Source: an uncultured Hungatella sp. (GTDB taxonomy: Bacteria > Bacillota > Clostridia > Lachnospirales > Lachnospiraceae). Taken from it: a stretch of DNA of 64,000 nt. The notes below the pieces were generated by a model. The model was not told where the DNA came from. It was given only the letters and a program-made list of their open reading frames with translations, and searched no databases. The stretch covers positions 1-64,000 of the forward strand of contig CAMUJH010000013.1 of NCBI GenBank assembly GCA_947089145.1, written 5' to 3'. Positions 24,940 to 33,818 of the stretch are shown here, piece by piece (position 1 is the first letter of the stretch; each line of letters begins with the position of its first letter). The position numbers and the translations under genes are program-made.

Positions 24940-26270
24940 TGAGAAAAGAAGAACCGGAAGCGGAATATGGCAGTACTGGGGCAGACGCAGTCAGACAGGG
25001 AAAGGGCAGCAATTCCAAAGGAATTCGGGAAGAACTAAGAATGATGGTTCGGGAGGAGGTGAAAGGCAGCAGGGAAACCAGCGATGAAGAACTGTATGAG
25101 ATTATTGACAATCTGATTCTCAAAAAGGGGGAGGAGGAATATCTGCCTTTAAAGGAGCGGATAGAGCTTCGGACAGGCTTGTATAACTCTTTCCGCAAAC
25201 TGGATATTCTGCAGCAGCTTTTGGATGACGCTGACGTTACAGAGGTAATGATCAATGGCCCCAGGCATATTTTTATGGAGAAGAAAGGGAGTGTTGAGCA
25301 TTGGGATCAGGAGTTTGATTCCCAGGAACAGCTGGAAGACATGATCCAGCAAATGGTCAGCCGGGTCAACCGTACGGTGAATGTGGCCTCGCCCATAGCA
25401 GACGCGCGTCTTCCAGACGGTTCCAGGGTTCATGTGGTGCTTCCCCCGGTATCCTTAGACGGGCCGGTGGTTACGATCCGGAAATTCCCCAGGCAGATCA
25501 CCATGGAAATGCTGATTGAAGGCAAAACCATAAGCCGTGAAGCAGCAGACTTTTTAAAGAAGCTGGTGAAATCCGGCTACAACATTTTTATAAGCGGAGG
25601 AACCAATTCCGGCAAGACAACGTTTTTAAATGCCCTGTCAGCTTATATCCCTAAAGAAGAGCGGGTGATTACCATAGAAGATTCTGCGGAGCTGCAGATT
25701 CAGCAGGTAAAAAACCTGGTACGTCTGGAAACCCGCACTGCAAATCCCCAGGGCGAGGGAGCCGTTACCATCGGAGATTTAATAAGGGCATCTTTGCGGA
25801 TGAATCCAAGCAGGATCGTGGTGGGGGAGGTCAGAGGAAAGGAGGCGCTGGAGCTTCTTAACAGCTACAACACCGGTCACGACGGAGGACTTAGCACAGG
25901 GCACGGCAACAGCCCGGCAGATATGCTTGCCAGGCTGGAAACCATGGTTCTTATGGGAGCGGAACTGCCTTTGGCTGCCATTCGAAGCCAGATTGCCTCT
26001 GCGCTGGATATTCTGATTCATTTGGGAAGGCTTCGGGACAAAAGCAGGAAAGTATTGTGGATTACGGAGGTGGACGGTTATGAGGAAGGGGAGATTCGGC
26101 TCCGCACTCTCTATGAATTTCAGGAAGATGACGAAACGGAAAATGGAAGGAAACAGGAAGGAAAATCAGCGTCATACACGGCAGAGGAAAAGACGGTTGC
26201 AGGGAGCCTTAGAAAGGTGGGAGAACTTAAGCATCAGGAGAAGCTGCGGACCGCAGGGGAAAAACTGTAG
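24936..26270 (+). CDS. TadA/CpaF-type pilus assembly ATPase
   Basis: This 444-residue secretion ATPase powers assembly of the Tad pilus. It has Walker A GGTNSGKTT near 221-229, the Asp box ITIEDSAELQ, Walker B IVVGEVRGKEALELL and a His box HDGGLSTGHGNS. I chose the ATG at 24936 (ATGA overlap, AAAGGAG ten bases ahead); a GTG at 24930 is possible. The last 60 residues are a charged tail without a clear fold. Confidence 0.93.
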   Translation: MMRKEEPEAEYGSTGADAVRQGKGSNSKGIREELRMMVREEVKGSRETSDEELYEIIDNLILKKGEEEYLPLKERIELRTGLYNSFRKLDILQQLLDDADVTEVMINGPRHIFMEKKGSVEHWDQEFDSQEQLEDMIQQMVSRVNRTVNVASPIADARLPDGSRVHVVLPPVSLDGPVVTIRKFPRQITMEMLIEGKTISREAADFLKKLVKSGYNIFISGGTNSGKTTFLNALSAYIPKEERVITIEDSAELQIQQVKNLVRLETRTANPQGEGAVTIGDLIRASLRMNPSRIVVGEVRGKEALELLNSYNTGHDGGLSTGHGNSPADMLARLETMVLMGAELPLAAIRSQIASALDILIHLGRLRDKSRKVLWITEVDGYEEGEIRLRTLYEFQEDDETENGRKQEGKSASYTAEEKTVAGSLRKVGELKHQEKLRTAGEKL

Positions 26271-26292
26271 CACAACAGAAGTAATCGGAACT

Positions 26293-27012
26293 ATGGGAGC
26301 CGGACGGATGCTGCTTGGGCTATGCCAGGGAGTTCTTATAGCGGCGGCAGCGGCATACGGATTTTACCGCAGCATGACGGCATTTTTGCTTTTGCTGATC
26401 CCTGCCTGCTGGTATCTGAGGATTTATGAACAGTCATGGAGAAAAAAGCAGCTTCTTTGTCTGGAGCAGCAGTTTAAAGAGGCCATCCGGATTCTGGCCG
26501 GTTCCCTTCATGCAGGGTATTCCGTGGAAAATGCCATTGCCGCAGGATGCGGGGAGCTGGAACAGCTTTATGGCCCTCATGAGATGATTGTGGGAGAGTT
26601 TCTCTATATGAGAGAACAGATGAACATGAATCGGTCGGCGGAACAGGTGATACAGGATTTCGCTGACCGCAGCGGGCTGGAAGAAGCGGAACGTTTCTCG
26701 CAGATATTCCAGATCGCAAAGCGCAGCGGCGGCCAGCTGACCTCTGTAATCTGCCATACGGTTTCTATTATGGAGGACAGAAGCCAGGTAAAGGAAGAGA
26801 TCCGGACCATGTCCGCATCGGTTCAGTTTGAGCAGAAAGTTATGAGAGTCATTCCATTTCTTATGATTATATATATTGATATGACTTCCCCCGGCTTCTT
26901 TGCAGTAATGTATGAAACCGTACTGGGGCGGCTGATTATGACCGGATGCCTTGCCATGTATCTGCTTTCATGTTACCTGTCACATAAAATTCTGGATATC
27001 CGGATTGGGTAA
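26293..27012 (+). CDS. TadB-like inner-membrane platform protein
   Basis: This 239-residue protein has two spans near the N terminus, a cytoplasmic GspF/T2SF helical domain (EAIRILAGSLHAGYSVENAI, then FADRSGLEEAERFSQIFQIA) and C-terminal spans. It forms the pilus platform with TadC. The start is uncertain: the ATG at 26293 is the first after the tadA stop but has a weak ribosome binding site; earlier in-frame starts lie inside tadA. The reading frame itself extends upstream into tadA, so the N terminus may be longer. Confidence 0.8.
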   Translation: MGAGRMLLGLCQGVLIAAAAAYGFYRSMTAFLLLLIPACWYLRIYEQSWRKKQLLCLEQQFKEAIRILAGSLHAGYSVENAIAAGCGELEQLYGPHEMIVGEFLYMREQMNMNRSAEQVIQDFADRSGLEEAERFSQIFQIAKRSGGQLTSVICHTVSIMEDRSQVKEEIRTMSASVQFEQKVMRVIPFLMIIYIDMTSPGFFAVMYETVLGRLIMTGCLAMYLLSCYLSHKILDIRIG

Positions 27013-27017
27013 GGCAA

Positions 27018-28250
27018 ATGACAGCAGGAAAACGGATAAGCAAATGGAAAAAGCAGATTCTTTGCATCCTGGGAAGCCTTCTTGCTTTTGCGGCAGCCGT
27101 GTATGGGGAGAATGTAAACAACCCCTTAAGTAAAGGATATCTGGAGCGGGGAAACTATGGGGAAGACAGCAGATATTATGACATTGTTGCGGACGGGGCG
27201 TGGGAGGAACCACTGGCCTGTACAGTGGAGATAGCATCCATCCAATACAGAGAAGAGGAAGCATTAAAAGTGATGGAGGAGCTGTTTGCTCAGATTCCCC
27301 AGATGATTCTTGGGGAGAACGAATCATTAAATCAGGTCACAACAGATTTAATGCTTGTAACCTCTTTTCAGGATCTGGGCATCAGAGCAGTGTGGCAAAG
27401 CAAAAACCCTGAAGCAGTAGATTCCTATGGAAGGATTACTGCAGAAAAAATAGATTCCCAGGGGATCTCTGCAGTTCTGTCAGTTGCGCTGACTGACGGC
27501 AGATATAAGAGAGAAGGGGAAATTGAACTTCGGGTTTGTCCGCCTTTGCAAAGTGACAGAGAGAGGGCGGCAGAAGATCTTCAGAGACTGATTGAAAAGG
27601 CAGACCAGGAAGATCTGGCAGCACGGAACGTATTGCTGCCTCAAGAGTATAACGGAAGAAAAATCCGATATCAGGATGCAAAAACTTCTGACTATAGGGT
27701 TATTCCTGTCTTGGGAGTGGTTTTAGCAGCGCTTTTCTATGGACAGGAAAAGGAAAAAGAGGAGAGAAAGAGAAGGGAAAGGAAGCAGTTGCTGCTTCTG
27801 GACTATGCGGACGTGGTATATCAGCTGATGGTATACATAGGGGCAGGCCTTACGGTGAGAAGGGCATGGGAGTGCATGGTGCACAACTATGAGAGGAGGA
27901 GAGAAAACGGCTTAGTGCAGGCCAGGCCTGCGTATGAGGAGATGGCTTTGACCTTAAACCAGATTCAGTACGGAGAACCAGAGGGAAAGGCAATTGATGC
28001 ATTTGGAAAGCGGTGCCGGCTGCAGCCATATAGGAAATTAAGCAGTCTTTTGGAACAGAACCGCAGGACAGGAACAAAAAATTTAACGCAGCTATTGGAA
28101 CAGGAGATGACTGCCGCATGGGAGGAACAGAAACATACTGCAAAACGCTTGGGAGAGGAAGCGGGAACCCGGCTTTTGGCACCGCTGTTTTTGATGCTGA
28201 TTGTGGTCATGGTGATTATTATGGTTCCGGCACTAATGGCAGTACAGTAG
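27018..28250 (+). CDS. TadC-like platform protein with an N-terminal extracytoplasmic domain
   Basis: This 410-residue protein has a first membrane span (13-29), a soluble region of about 190 residues, a second span (about 230-245) and a T2SF-like helical domain (ADVVYQLMVYIGAGLTVRRA) ending in a strongly hydrophobic C-terminal span. The C-terminal half fits TadC, the partner of TadB. The N-terminal soluble region is larger than in classical TadC proteins and probably lies outside. It starts 5 bases after tadB. Confidence 0.8.
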   Translation: MTAGKRISKWKKQILCILGSLLAFAAAVYGENVNNPLSKGYLERGNYGEDSRYYDIVADGAWEEPLACTVEIASIQYREEEALKVMEELFAQIPQMILGENESLNQVTTDLMLVTSFQDLGIRAVWQSKNPEAVDSYGRITAEKIDSQGISAVLSVALTDGRYKREGEIELRVCPPLQSDRERAAEDLQRLIEKADQEDLAARNVLLPQEYNGRKIRYQDAKTSDYRVIPVLGVVLAALFYGQEKEKEERKRRERKQLLLLDYADVVYQLMVYIGAGLTVRRAWECMVHNYERRRENGLVQARPAYEEMALTLNQIQYGEPEGKAIDAFGKRCRLQPYRKLSSLLEQNRRTGTKNLTQLLEQEMTAAWEEQKHTAKRLGEEAGTRLLAPLFLMLIVVMVIIMVPALMAVQ

Positions 28251-28272
28251 ATGGAAGATACAGGAGGAAAAG

Positions 28273-28449
28273 ATGAGGCAGGGAGAACTGAGAGAATTTT
28301 TGGCAGAGGAAGATGGGATCGGAGTCATTGAAGTGGTGCTGATCCTGGTGGTTCTGGTGGGACTGGTGATTATTTTTAAGAAGCAGATTACAACGCTGCT
28401 GAATGGTATTTTCAAGGAGATTGAGAAACAGACCAAAGAGGTGTATTGA
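28273..28449 (+). CDS. Flp1-type type IVb pilin
   Basis: This 58-residue prepilin is the likely main pilus subunit. After a short charged leader comes EEDG, the predicted cleavage site, then IGVIEVVLILVVLVGLVIIF. Glu is at +5 of the mature chain, as prepilin peptidase substrates require. The rest is a short amphipathic helix. AGGAGG lies 6 bases before the ATG. Its stop overlaps the start of the next gene (TGATG). Confidence 0.9.
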   Translation: MRQGELREFLAEEDGIGVIEVVLILVVLVGLVIIFKKQITTLLNGIFKEIEKQTKEVY

Positions 28450-30395
28450 TGAAAAGAAGCGGAGAAATAACCGTATTCTTAAGCATGTGTACCTTATGCG
28501 TATGGGCGCTTCTTTGCGTTATGCTGGAATCGGCGAGAACAGCCGGTTCCAGGTACTATTTCCAGGTGGCGGCGAACAGCGGGCTGGATACTCTGTTCAG
28601 CCGTTATCACCGCCGCCTCTGGGACGAGTACCGAATATTCGCCCTGGAATATGGCGCTGAGGAAGATATCATCCGGGATTTGGAAGGTTACATAAATGAG
28701 TATTTATCTGTAGATAACTGGTATCCTGCGAGATTAGAATCAGTGGATGTGACACAGCTGATTGGCATTGCTGATGATCAGGGCAGCTATCTGGCACAAG
28801 AAGTGCTGGATTTTATGAAAGCCGGTGCAGCGGCGGGGATGTTTTTGAAACCGGAGGAGGGGGAGCGTTTTTTAAAGGATGTGACAGAAGGAGGAAGCAT
28901 TCATGCACTGTCAGGGCTTTATGATGATCAGGGACGGGAAGTGCGAAAGCTGGAACAGGCTGCAGAGAGGCTCATTGAGAATATTCAGGAGCAGGAACGC
29001 ATGGGACAGAAGATAGAAGAAGCGCTGGAACAGGGGGACGAACAGGGGTTTTTCAAGGCAGCCAAAAGTTTCCGGCGGACAACAGAAAAGTATTCGGGGC
29101 TGATGAGAAAGTATGAGAAACAGGCCCTGGCCCTGGCGGACAGCCAGCAGCAGGCTCTGGAAAAAATTGATGAGGTACAGGAGGATCTGCAGGAAGACAG
29201 AGAAGCGCTGTTTAGGCAGAGGTGGAACCCTTATAATGATTATATTGCACAGGACGGGGACAGAAGAAAGGAATTTGCTGCGTGGGAGGATACGGCGGAA
29301 AGTAATCTGATGCTTTTAGAAGAGACGGAATTGCTGGTTCAGGAAAGCGGTGATACCGGAAAAGAAAACGGCAGCGAGGAAGATTCGGCAGAGGAATCAG
29401 AAGAATCCCTGGAAGCGGCTGCTGCCCTTTGGAAAAGCCAGTACATAAAATGTAAGTTTGCATTAAAGGCATCTTCTGGCGACAAAGAAAAGCAAAATCT
29501 TCTGGATCAGGTAAAGAGACTGACAGAAGGCGGATTGACGGAGCTTGTCATGCCTGAAGGAACCATGATTTCTTCAGGGACTATTACGGCAGAGGACATG
29601 CCGTCCCAATGCATATCTGCTATAGAAACAGACAAATTGTGCAGTGCAAAGGGGAACTCTCTGCCGGAGCGGGTATTGATAAATGAATATTGCGGCCATT
29701 ACTTTACAAATGCACTGAGTACAGTCAGCCATCCGGTTCAATACGAATTAGAGTATCTTCTTCAGGGGGCTTTAGAGGACAGGGAGAATCTGGAAAAGAC
29801 TTTGACAGAATTATTAGCCGTCCGGGAAGGCATGAACCTGATTCATATTTTGTCTGATGCCCAGAAACGGCAGGAGGCAAAAACGCTGGCTCTTGTAATA
29901 ACAGGGGCAGCCGGCCTGACGCCGCTGGTGGAAATTACCGCATGCATAATCATGGGCGTTTGGGCGCTGGGTGAGTCGATTCAGGATCTGCGGATACTTA
30001 TGGCTGGAGGAAAGGTGCCTTTGTGGAAGCAAAAAGGAGACTGGAGTACTGGCTTGGATAACATTCTCAGCATGGGAAGGGGACAGATGCCAGATATAAA
30101 CACATCGACAGGCCAGCAGAAAGGTGAAGAGAGAGGGTTTTCTTATGGGCAGTATTTAAAACTGCTTCTTTTAAAAGAAAATTTTCAGACAAAACATTTG
30201 AGAATGCTGGATCTGATGCAGATGAATATCAGGTGGCAGGAACCGGGATTTTCTATAAAAAAATGCGCATACCGTGTGGATATCTGCGGAAGGGCGTGTG
30301 GAAAACATCTGTTTTTTGCCCTTCCAATTGTGGAAAACCTTGCAGGCGGACAGGACGGATATTACCTGGAAGCAGCAGGGGAGAAGGCATATTGA
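28449..30395 (+). CDS. DUF5702-type Tad-associated membrane protein
   Basis: This 648-residue protein starts KRSGEITVFLSMCTLCVWAL, a pseudopilin-like span preceded by a short charged leader with Glu. A long extracytoplasmic helical region rich in Glu and Gln follows, with an acidic low-complexity stretch near 295-320, then a hydrophobic segment near 485-505 (ALVITGAAGLTPLVEITACI). DUF5702 proteins occur in Tad loci of Clostridia and may be minor pilins or an assembly scaffold. Coupled to flp1 by a TGATG overlap. Confidence 0.75.
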   Translation: MKRSGEITVFLSMCTLCVWALLCVMLESARTAGSRYYFQVAANSGLDTLFSRYHRRLWDEYRIFALEYGAEEDIIRDLEGYINEYLSVDNWYPARLESVDVTQLIGIADDQGSYLAQEVLDFMKAGAAAGMFLKPEEGERFLKDVTEGGSIHALSGLYDDQGREVRKLEQAAERLIENIQEQERMGQKIEEALEQGDEQGFFKAAKSFRRTTEKYSGLMRKYEKQALALADSQQQALEKIDEVQEDLQEDREALFRQRWNPYNDYIAQDGDRRKEFAAWEDTAESNLMLLEETELLVQESGDTGKENGSEEDSAEESEESLEAAAALWKSQYIKCKFALKASSGDKEKQNLLDQVKRLTEGGLTELVMPEGTMISSGTITAEDMPSQCISAIETDKLCSAKGNSLPERVLINEYCGHYFTNALSTVSHPVQYELEYLLQGALEDRENLEKTLTELLAVREGMNLIHILSDAQKRQEAKTLALVITGAAGLTPLVEITACIIMGVWALGESIQDLRILMAGGKVPLWKQKGDWSTGLDNILSMGRGQMPDINTSTGQQKGEERGFSYGQYLKLLLLKENFQTKHLRMLDLMQMNIRWQEPGFSIKKCAYRVDICGRACGKHLFFALPIVENLAGGQDGYYLEAAGEKAY

Positions 30396-30427
30396 ACAAC
30401 AGACAGAAGAGACGGAGGTGGAGAAGG

Positions 30428-31300
30428 ATGCCTTTTTTCTGTTCCTTTTTAAAAAAAATAAAAAAAAGAAGCGTGACTCTCCAAGTACGAATCCTTAAAA
30501 TCAAAGATTTAAAACACAGAAAAAAGGCATTCTTGTCTGCCTCCGCCAGTCTGACTTTAGAGGCAGCGCTGGCTTTGCCTCTGTTTCTGTACGCAGCCAC
30601 AGCTTTTATAACATTGTTTCAGATAATGGACATACACAGGCAGGTACAGGCAGCGGCGGAATCGGTCAGCGAGCATATAGGACAAACAGCTTATTTGTCA
30701 AAATATACAGAGGATGAAAGTCCTCTGGATACTGCCTCAGCCTATGTTTATGCAGAACTGTCAATGAGGGCAAAGCTGGAAAAACTGCCGATCAGAGAAT
30801 TTTCGCTGCTGCGTTCTGATTTGCTGAAAGATGGGGAGACAGTGGACTTAATTGTAGACTATGAGATATCCATGCCGTTTTCGGTTTTGGGATTAGGCTC
30901 TATAAAACAGACAAACAGAAGCTGCCGGAGAGCGTGGGTGGGGCAGGAAGGACGAAGCGGAGAAGGAAAAGAGGAAGAGGAGGATAACATCGTGGTTTAT
31001 GTGGGAAAAAACAGTACCCGTTATCATATAAGCAGAACGTGTCATTACCTTTATAATGATTTGAAGGCAGTACCTGTAAAAGATATCCAGGTCTGGAGAA
31101 ATCAGAACGGGAGACGATATTCCCCTTGTGCCCGATGCAGAGATAAACATGCAGCAATGGTTTATGTTATGCCGTCAGGTGAACATTACCACACCAGCAT
31201 TTCCTGTACGGCTATAAATGCGTATGTCAGGCCGGTTTTAAAATCCCAGGTTGAGCATTTAGGCAGGTGCTCTTACTGCTCAGGGGGAGAGAAGAGATAA
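30428..31300 (+). CDS. TadE-like pseudopilin with C-terminal Cys/His repeat domain
   Basis: This 290-residue protein has a basic leader, then SASASLTLEAALALPLFLYA (37-56), a TadE-type span with Glu near +5. The middle is a normal TadE-like region. The C-terminal 100 residues carry two similar units: YHISRTCHYL with CARC, and YHTSISCTAI with CSYC. Each looks like a small metal-binding knuckle. GGAGG lies ahead of the ATG at 30428. It may be a minor pilin whose tip domain binds zinc or forms disulfides. Confidence 0.75.
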   Translation: MPFFCSFLKKIKKRSVTLQVRILKIKDLKHRKKAFLSASASLTLEAALALPLFLYAATAFITLFQIMDIHRQVQAAAESVSEHIGQTAYLSKYTEDESPLDTASAYVYAELSMRAKLEKLPIREFSLLRSDLLKDGETVDLIVDYEISMPFSVLGLGSIKQTNRSCRRAWVGQEGRSGEGKEEEEDNIVVYVGKNSTRYHISRTCHYLYNDLKAVPVKDIQVWRNQNGRRYSPCARCRDKHAAMVYVMPSGEHYHTSISCTAINAYVRPVLKSQVEHLGRCSYCSGGEKR

Positions 31301-31320
31301 CTATACAGGCAATTGCGAAG

Positions 31321-31345
31321 GCTAAAGCTGTCAGCAGCTTTTAGC
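31321..31345 (+). other. Intra-operon hairpin
   Basis: GCTAAAGCTG pairs with CAGCTTTTAGC (one-base bulge, 4-base loop) in the 101-base gap between the TadE-like gene and the second peptidase gene. There is no T run, so it is more likely an RNA stability or processing site than a terminator. Confidence 0.4.
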
Positions 31346-31401
31346 AAAGCTTTGGATTTCGCAGATGCCTTGTAAACGGTTTAAGGGAAAAGGAGATCCA
31401 T

Positions 31402-31860
31402 ATGCGGTGGTTTTGGTTTCTGTGTCTGACGATTGCAGCAATAACAGATATAAAAGAAAGGATGGTTTCCTGTATAGTTTTGGCGGCCTGCGGGATTTCC
31501 GGCATGGCTTATGGCGCGGCAACCGGACTGGCATGCCATGTTCAGGGGATAGCGATAGGGCTGATCCTTTTACTGGCAGGCAAAATAACCCGGGGAGCCA
31601 TAGGAGCGGGGGACGGGTGGTTTTTTACAGCAAGTGCCTGGTATCTGAATGCAGAAGAGGCATGGACGCTTCTTTTAGGAGGACTGGCGGTCAGCTGGTG
31701 CTGGAGTGCAGGGCTGATTTTATACAGCGCCTGGAAGGGAAGAAATGGAGGAACTATGACTCTGCCTTTTTTGGCATGTATGTGGCCTGCAGGAATGTGG
31801 ATTTTGCTGCAGGGGGAGGAGATCCGATGGCTGTCTGCCACAATTTTAAATTGCAAATAA
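31402..31860 (+). CDS. Prepilin peptidase, A24 family, second copy
   Basis: This 152-residue polytopic membrane protein repeats the A24 layout: first catalytic Asp16 in ITDIKER and second Asp71 in GAGDGW. It is shorter than the copy at the operon start and only distantly similar to it. AAGGAG lies ahead of the ATG. Its 3' end overlaps the next gene by 34 bases. Two peptidases in one Tad locus suggest a division of substrates, for example Flp1 versus TadE-like proteins. Confidence 0.8.
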   Translation: MRWFWFLCLTIAAITDIKERMVSCIVLAACGISGMAYGAATGLACHVQGIAIGLILLLAGKITRGAIGAGDGWFFTASAWYLNAEEAWTLLLGGLAVSWCWSAGLILYSAWKGRNGGTMTLPFLACMWPAGMWILLQGEEIRWLSATILNCK

Positions 31861-32222
31861 CCGGAAAGAATAGAAAAATTAATAAATGCTCTGCCAGTAT
31901 AACAGTAGAAGCTTCCTATATAATGGGGATGGTAATTCTGGTTATGGCTGTTTTAATACGAACGGCATATTTTCAATGCCAAAAGACAGTGGAAACCATG
32001 AGACTTCATTATATTGTGGAATGCCTGCGTTCCAGGGAAGATAAGCAGATTAAAATATTGCCCCATGGACAGGCAGAAAGAACATTGGAACAAGTGGAAG
32101 GATATATTGATACGGGAACATGGAAAAAGGAGATTACAGCAGGGGTCTATGAACCAGAAAGGATTTTGCGGAACATGGCGGCATTTGAGAAAAACGGCAT
32201 ACAAAAAGACCAGAAGGAGTGA
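31827..32222 (+). CDS. Second TadE-like pseudopilin
   Basis: This 131-residue protein has a short basic leader and a pseudopilin span CSASITVEASYIMGMVILVM with Glu close to +5. The rest is a small soluble helical domain. I chose the ATG at 31827, behind GGGGAGGA; the upstream frame is antisense-like filler inside the peptidase gene. It is probably a minor pilin processed by one of the two peptidases. Confidence 0.75.
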   Translation: MAVCHNFKLQITGKNRKINKCSASITVEASYIMGMVILVMAVLIRTAYFQCQKTVETMRLHYIVECLRSREDKQIKILPHGQAERTLEQVEGYIDTGTWKKEITAGVYEPERILRNMAAFEKNGIQKDQKE

Positions 32223-32228
32223 TGAAGG

Positions 32229-33755
32229 ATGGAAGTAGAATATCTGCGGGAAATGAGACAGAACTATCTGATGATTCAAGCGGAAGAAAATCAGGGGCAG
32301 GGCTATGAAGCCAAGATGATGATAGGAAACACCATTGAAGGCCTGTTAAAATTCCGAATAAAGAAGACAGATAACCAGTGCAGGTTTTGCTATGAGATTA
32401 CTTCGAAACAGCCGTTAAGCAGACTCTTGGAAAAACAAGCAATCAGCGCCGTACAGATCCGGAAATTGCTTTTGGGAATTGCCCGGACTCTGACCAGAAT
32501 GGAAGATTATCTTCTGACAGAAGAACAGATACTGCTGGCTCCGGATTACATTTATGTAGACCCAGAGGAATACCAGCCCTTTCTCTGCCTGCTTCCAGGA
32601 AAAAAAGGAAATTTTCCAGAAGAATTCAGCCTGTTTCTGCAGTTCCTTTTAGGGAAAGCAGATCATAAAGATAAAGACGCAGTAGTTCTGATCTATGGCC
32701 TGTATCGTGAAAGCCTGAAAGAAAACTACGGCCTTGACAATCTGCTGCGATGGCTTATGAAAGAGAATTATCCAATTGTGGGGTATCGAAATGGAGATGA
32801 AAACTGTGAGAAAATAAAAAAGGAAAATACAAACTCAGGATCATTGGAAAAAGAGGAAAATAGGCTTGAGGATCTGGGGATAGCCGCTGAAAAAGATGAA
32901 AGCCCCACGGATGCCTGCGAGTCCAGGCGGATTCGGCGGTGTGCAGATTCTGACGGAAAGCCGGGATATTTTTATTTTCTTCCAGGAGCTGCAATGCTTT
33001 TGCTTGCTGCCGGGCTTCGGTTTTTCTCAGGGAGATACAGACTTGTGCCATATAGTATCTATCTGTCAGCAGCTGGGCTTGTGCTATTGGTAGCTGGCGC
33101 AGCCATACAGGGTTATAGGAAGCTCTCCGACAAAAAGAGAAGGCGGACAAAGCCTGACTGCCAGATTTTTCGTGATCCGTCATCTTGCGGCCAGTTGGTT
33201 TACGAGGAAGCAACAACATGCACATCATCTAACAGCCAGTTATTTCATGAACAGACATCTTTTAGAGAGACTTCTTTTGAAACATCAGAATATAATCCAC
33301 CAAACAGTAACCCCCGTCTCCAATTAAATACATCTGCCCCGCAGAGCCCATGGCAAATGATATTTCAAGAGCCCAATGAAGAGAATACAGAAGAAATGTC
33401 TATGCCCACGGATTCCAATGAGGAGGAGATGCGCACAGTGCTGCTGTGGAATCAGAGTGAAGACAAGACGGAGAGAAGACTTGTGAGCCAAGATGGGGAA
33501 ATCACCATCTTGCTGCCATATTACCCGTTTATTATCGGAAAACAGGAGGGGCTTTGTGACTATGTACTTGATAAAAGCACGGTTAGCCGCCTTCATGTCC
33601 GCATCGACGAGACAGAGGCCGGGTATCAGGTGACAGATCTAAACTCCACTAATGGAACGTTTGTAAACGGAAAACTCTTAGATGCCAATGGCACCGCATT
33701 AATACAGCAGGGAGATGAGATTGGAGTGGCGGATTTAAAGTTCCAGCTGAAATAA
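32229..33755 (+). CDS. DUF6382-FHA protein of the Tad operon
   Basis: This 508-residue protein has an N-terminal DUF6382-like domain (1-180), a linker, two membrane spans (about 240-290) and a C-terminal FHA domain (about 435-508) with the phospho-Thr binding pattern STVSRLHVRI and LNSTNGTFVNG. FHA domains bind phosphothreonine, so a Ser/Thr kinase outside the window may control pilus assembly through it. It starts 6 bases after the preceding gene and ends the operon. Confidence 0.8.
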   Translation: MEVEYLREMRQNYLMIQAEENQGQGYEAKMMIGNTIEGLLKFRIKKTDNQCRFCYEITSKQPLSRLLEKQAISAVQIRKLLLGIARTLTRMEDYLLTEEQILLAPDYIYVDPEEYQPFLCLLPGKKGNFPEEFSLFLQFLLGKADHKDKDAVVLIYGLYRESLKENYGLDNLLRWLMKENYPIVGYRNGDENCEKIKKENTNSGSLEKEENRLEDLGIAAEKDESPTDACESRRIRRCADSDGKPGYFYFLPGAAMLLLAAGLRFFSGRYRLVPYSIYLSAAGLVLLVAGAAIQGYRKLSDKKRRRTKPDCQIFRDPSSCGQLVYEEATTCTSSNSQLFHEQTSFRETSFETSEYNPPNSNPRLQLNTSAPQSPWQMIFQEPNEENTEEMSMPTDSNEEEMRTVLLWNQSEDKTERRLVSQDGEITILLPYYPFIIGKQEGLCDYVLDKSTVSRLHVRIDETEAGYQVTDLNSTNGTFVNGKLLDANGTALIQQGDEIGVADLKFQLK

Positions 33756-33759
33756 AATC

Positions 33760-33788
33760 TTAACAAAACCGCAAAGCTATGGTAGAAT
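33760..33788 (+). promoter_or_regulatory. Promoter of the rhomboid-HIT unit
   Basis: TTAACA (33760-33765) and TAGAAT (33783-33788) are 17 bp apart, 30 bases before the rhomboid start codon. Confidence 0.75.
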
Positions 33789-33818
33789 AGGATTACATAA
33801 GTTTTGAGGGAGACAGTT

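Noticed and set aside
26080..26292. An N-terminal extension of the TadB-like protein overlapping tadA.
   Set aside because: The extension is basic, lacks a membrane span and has no ribosome binding site. It is read in a second frame of tadA. The true start may still differ from 26293.
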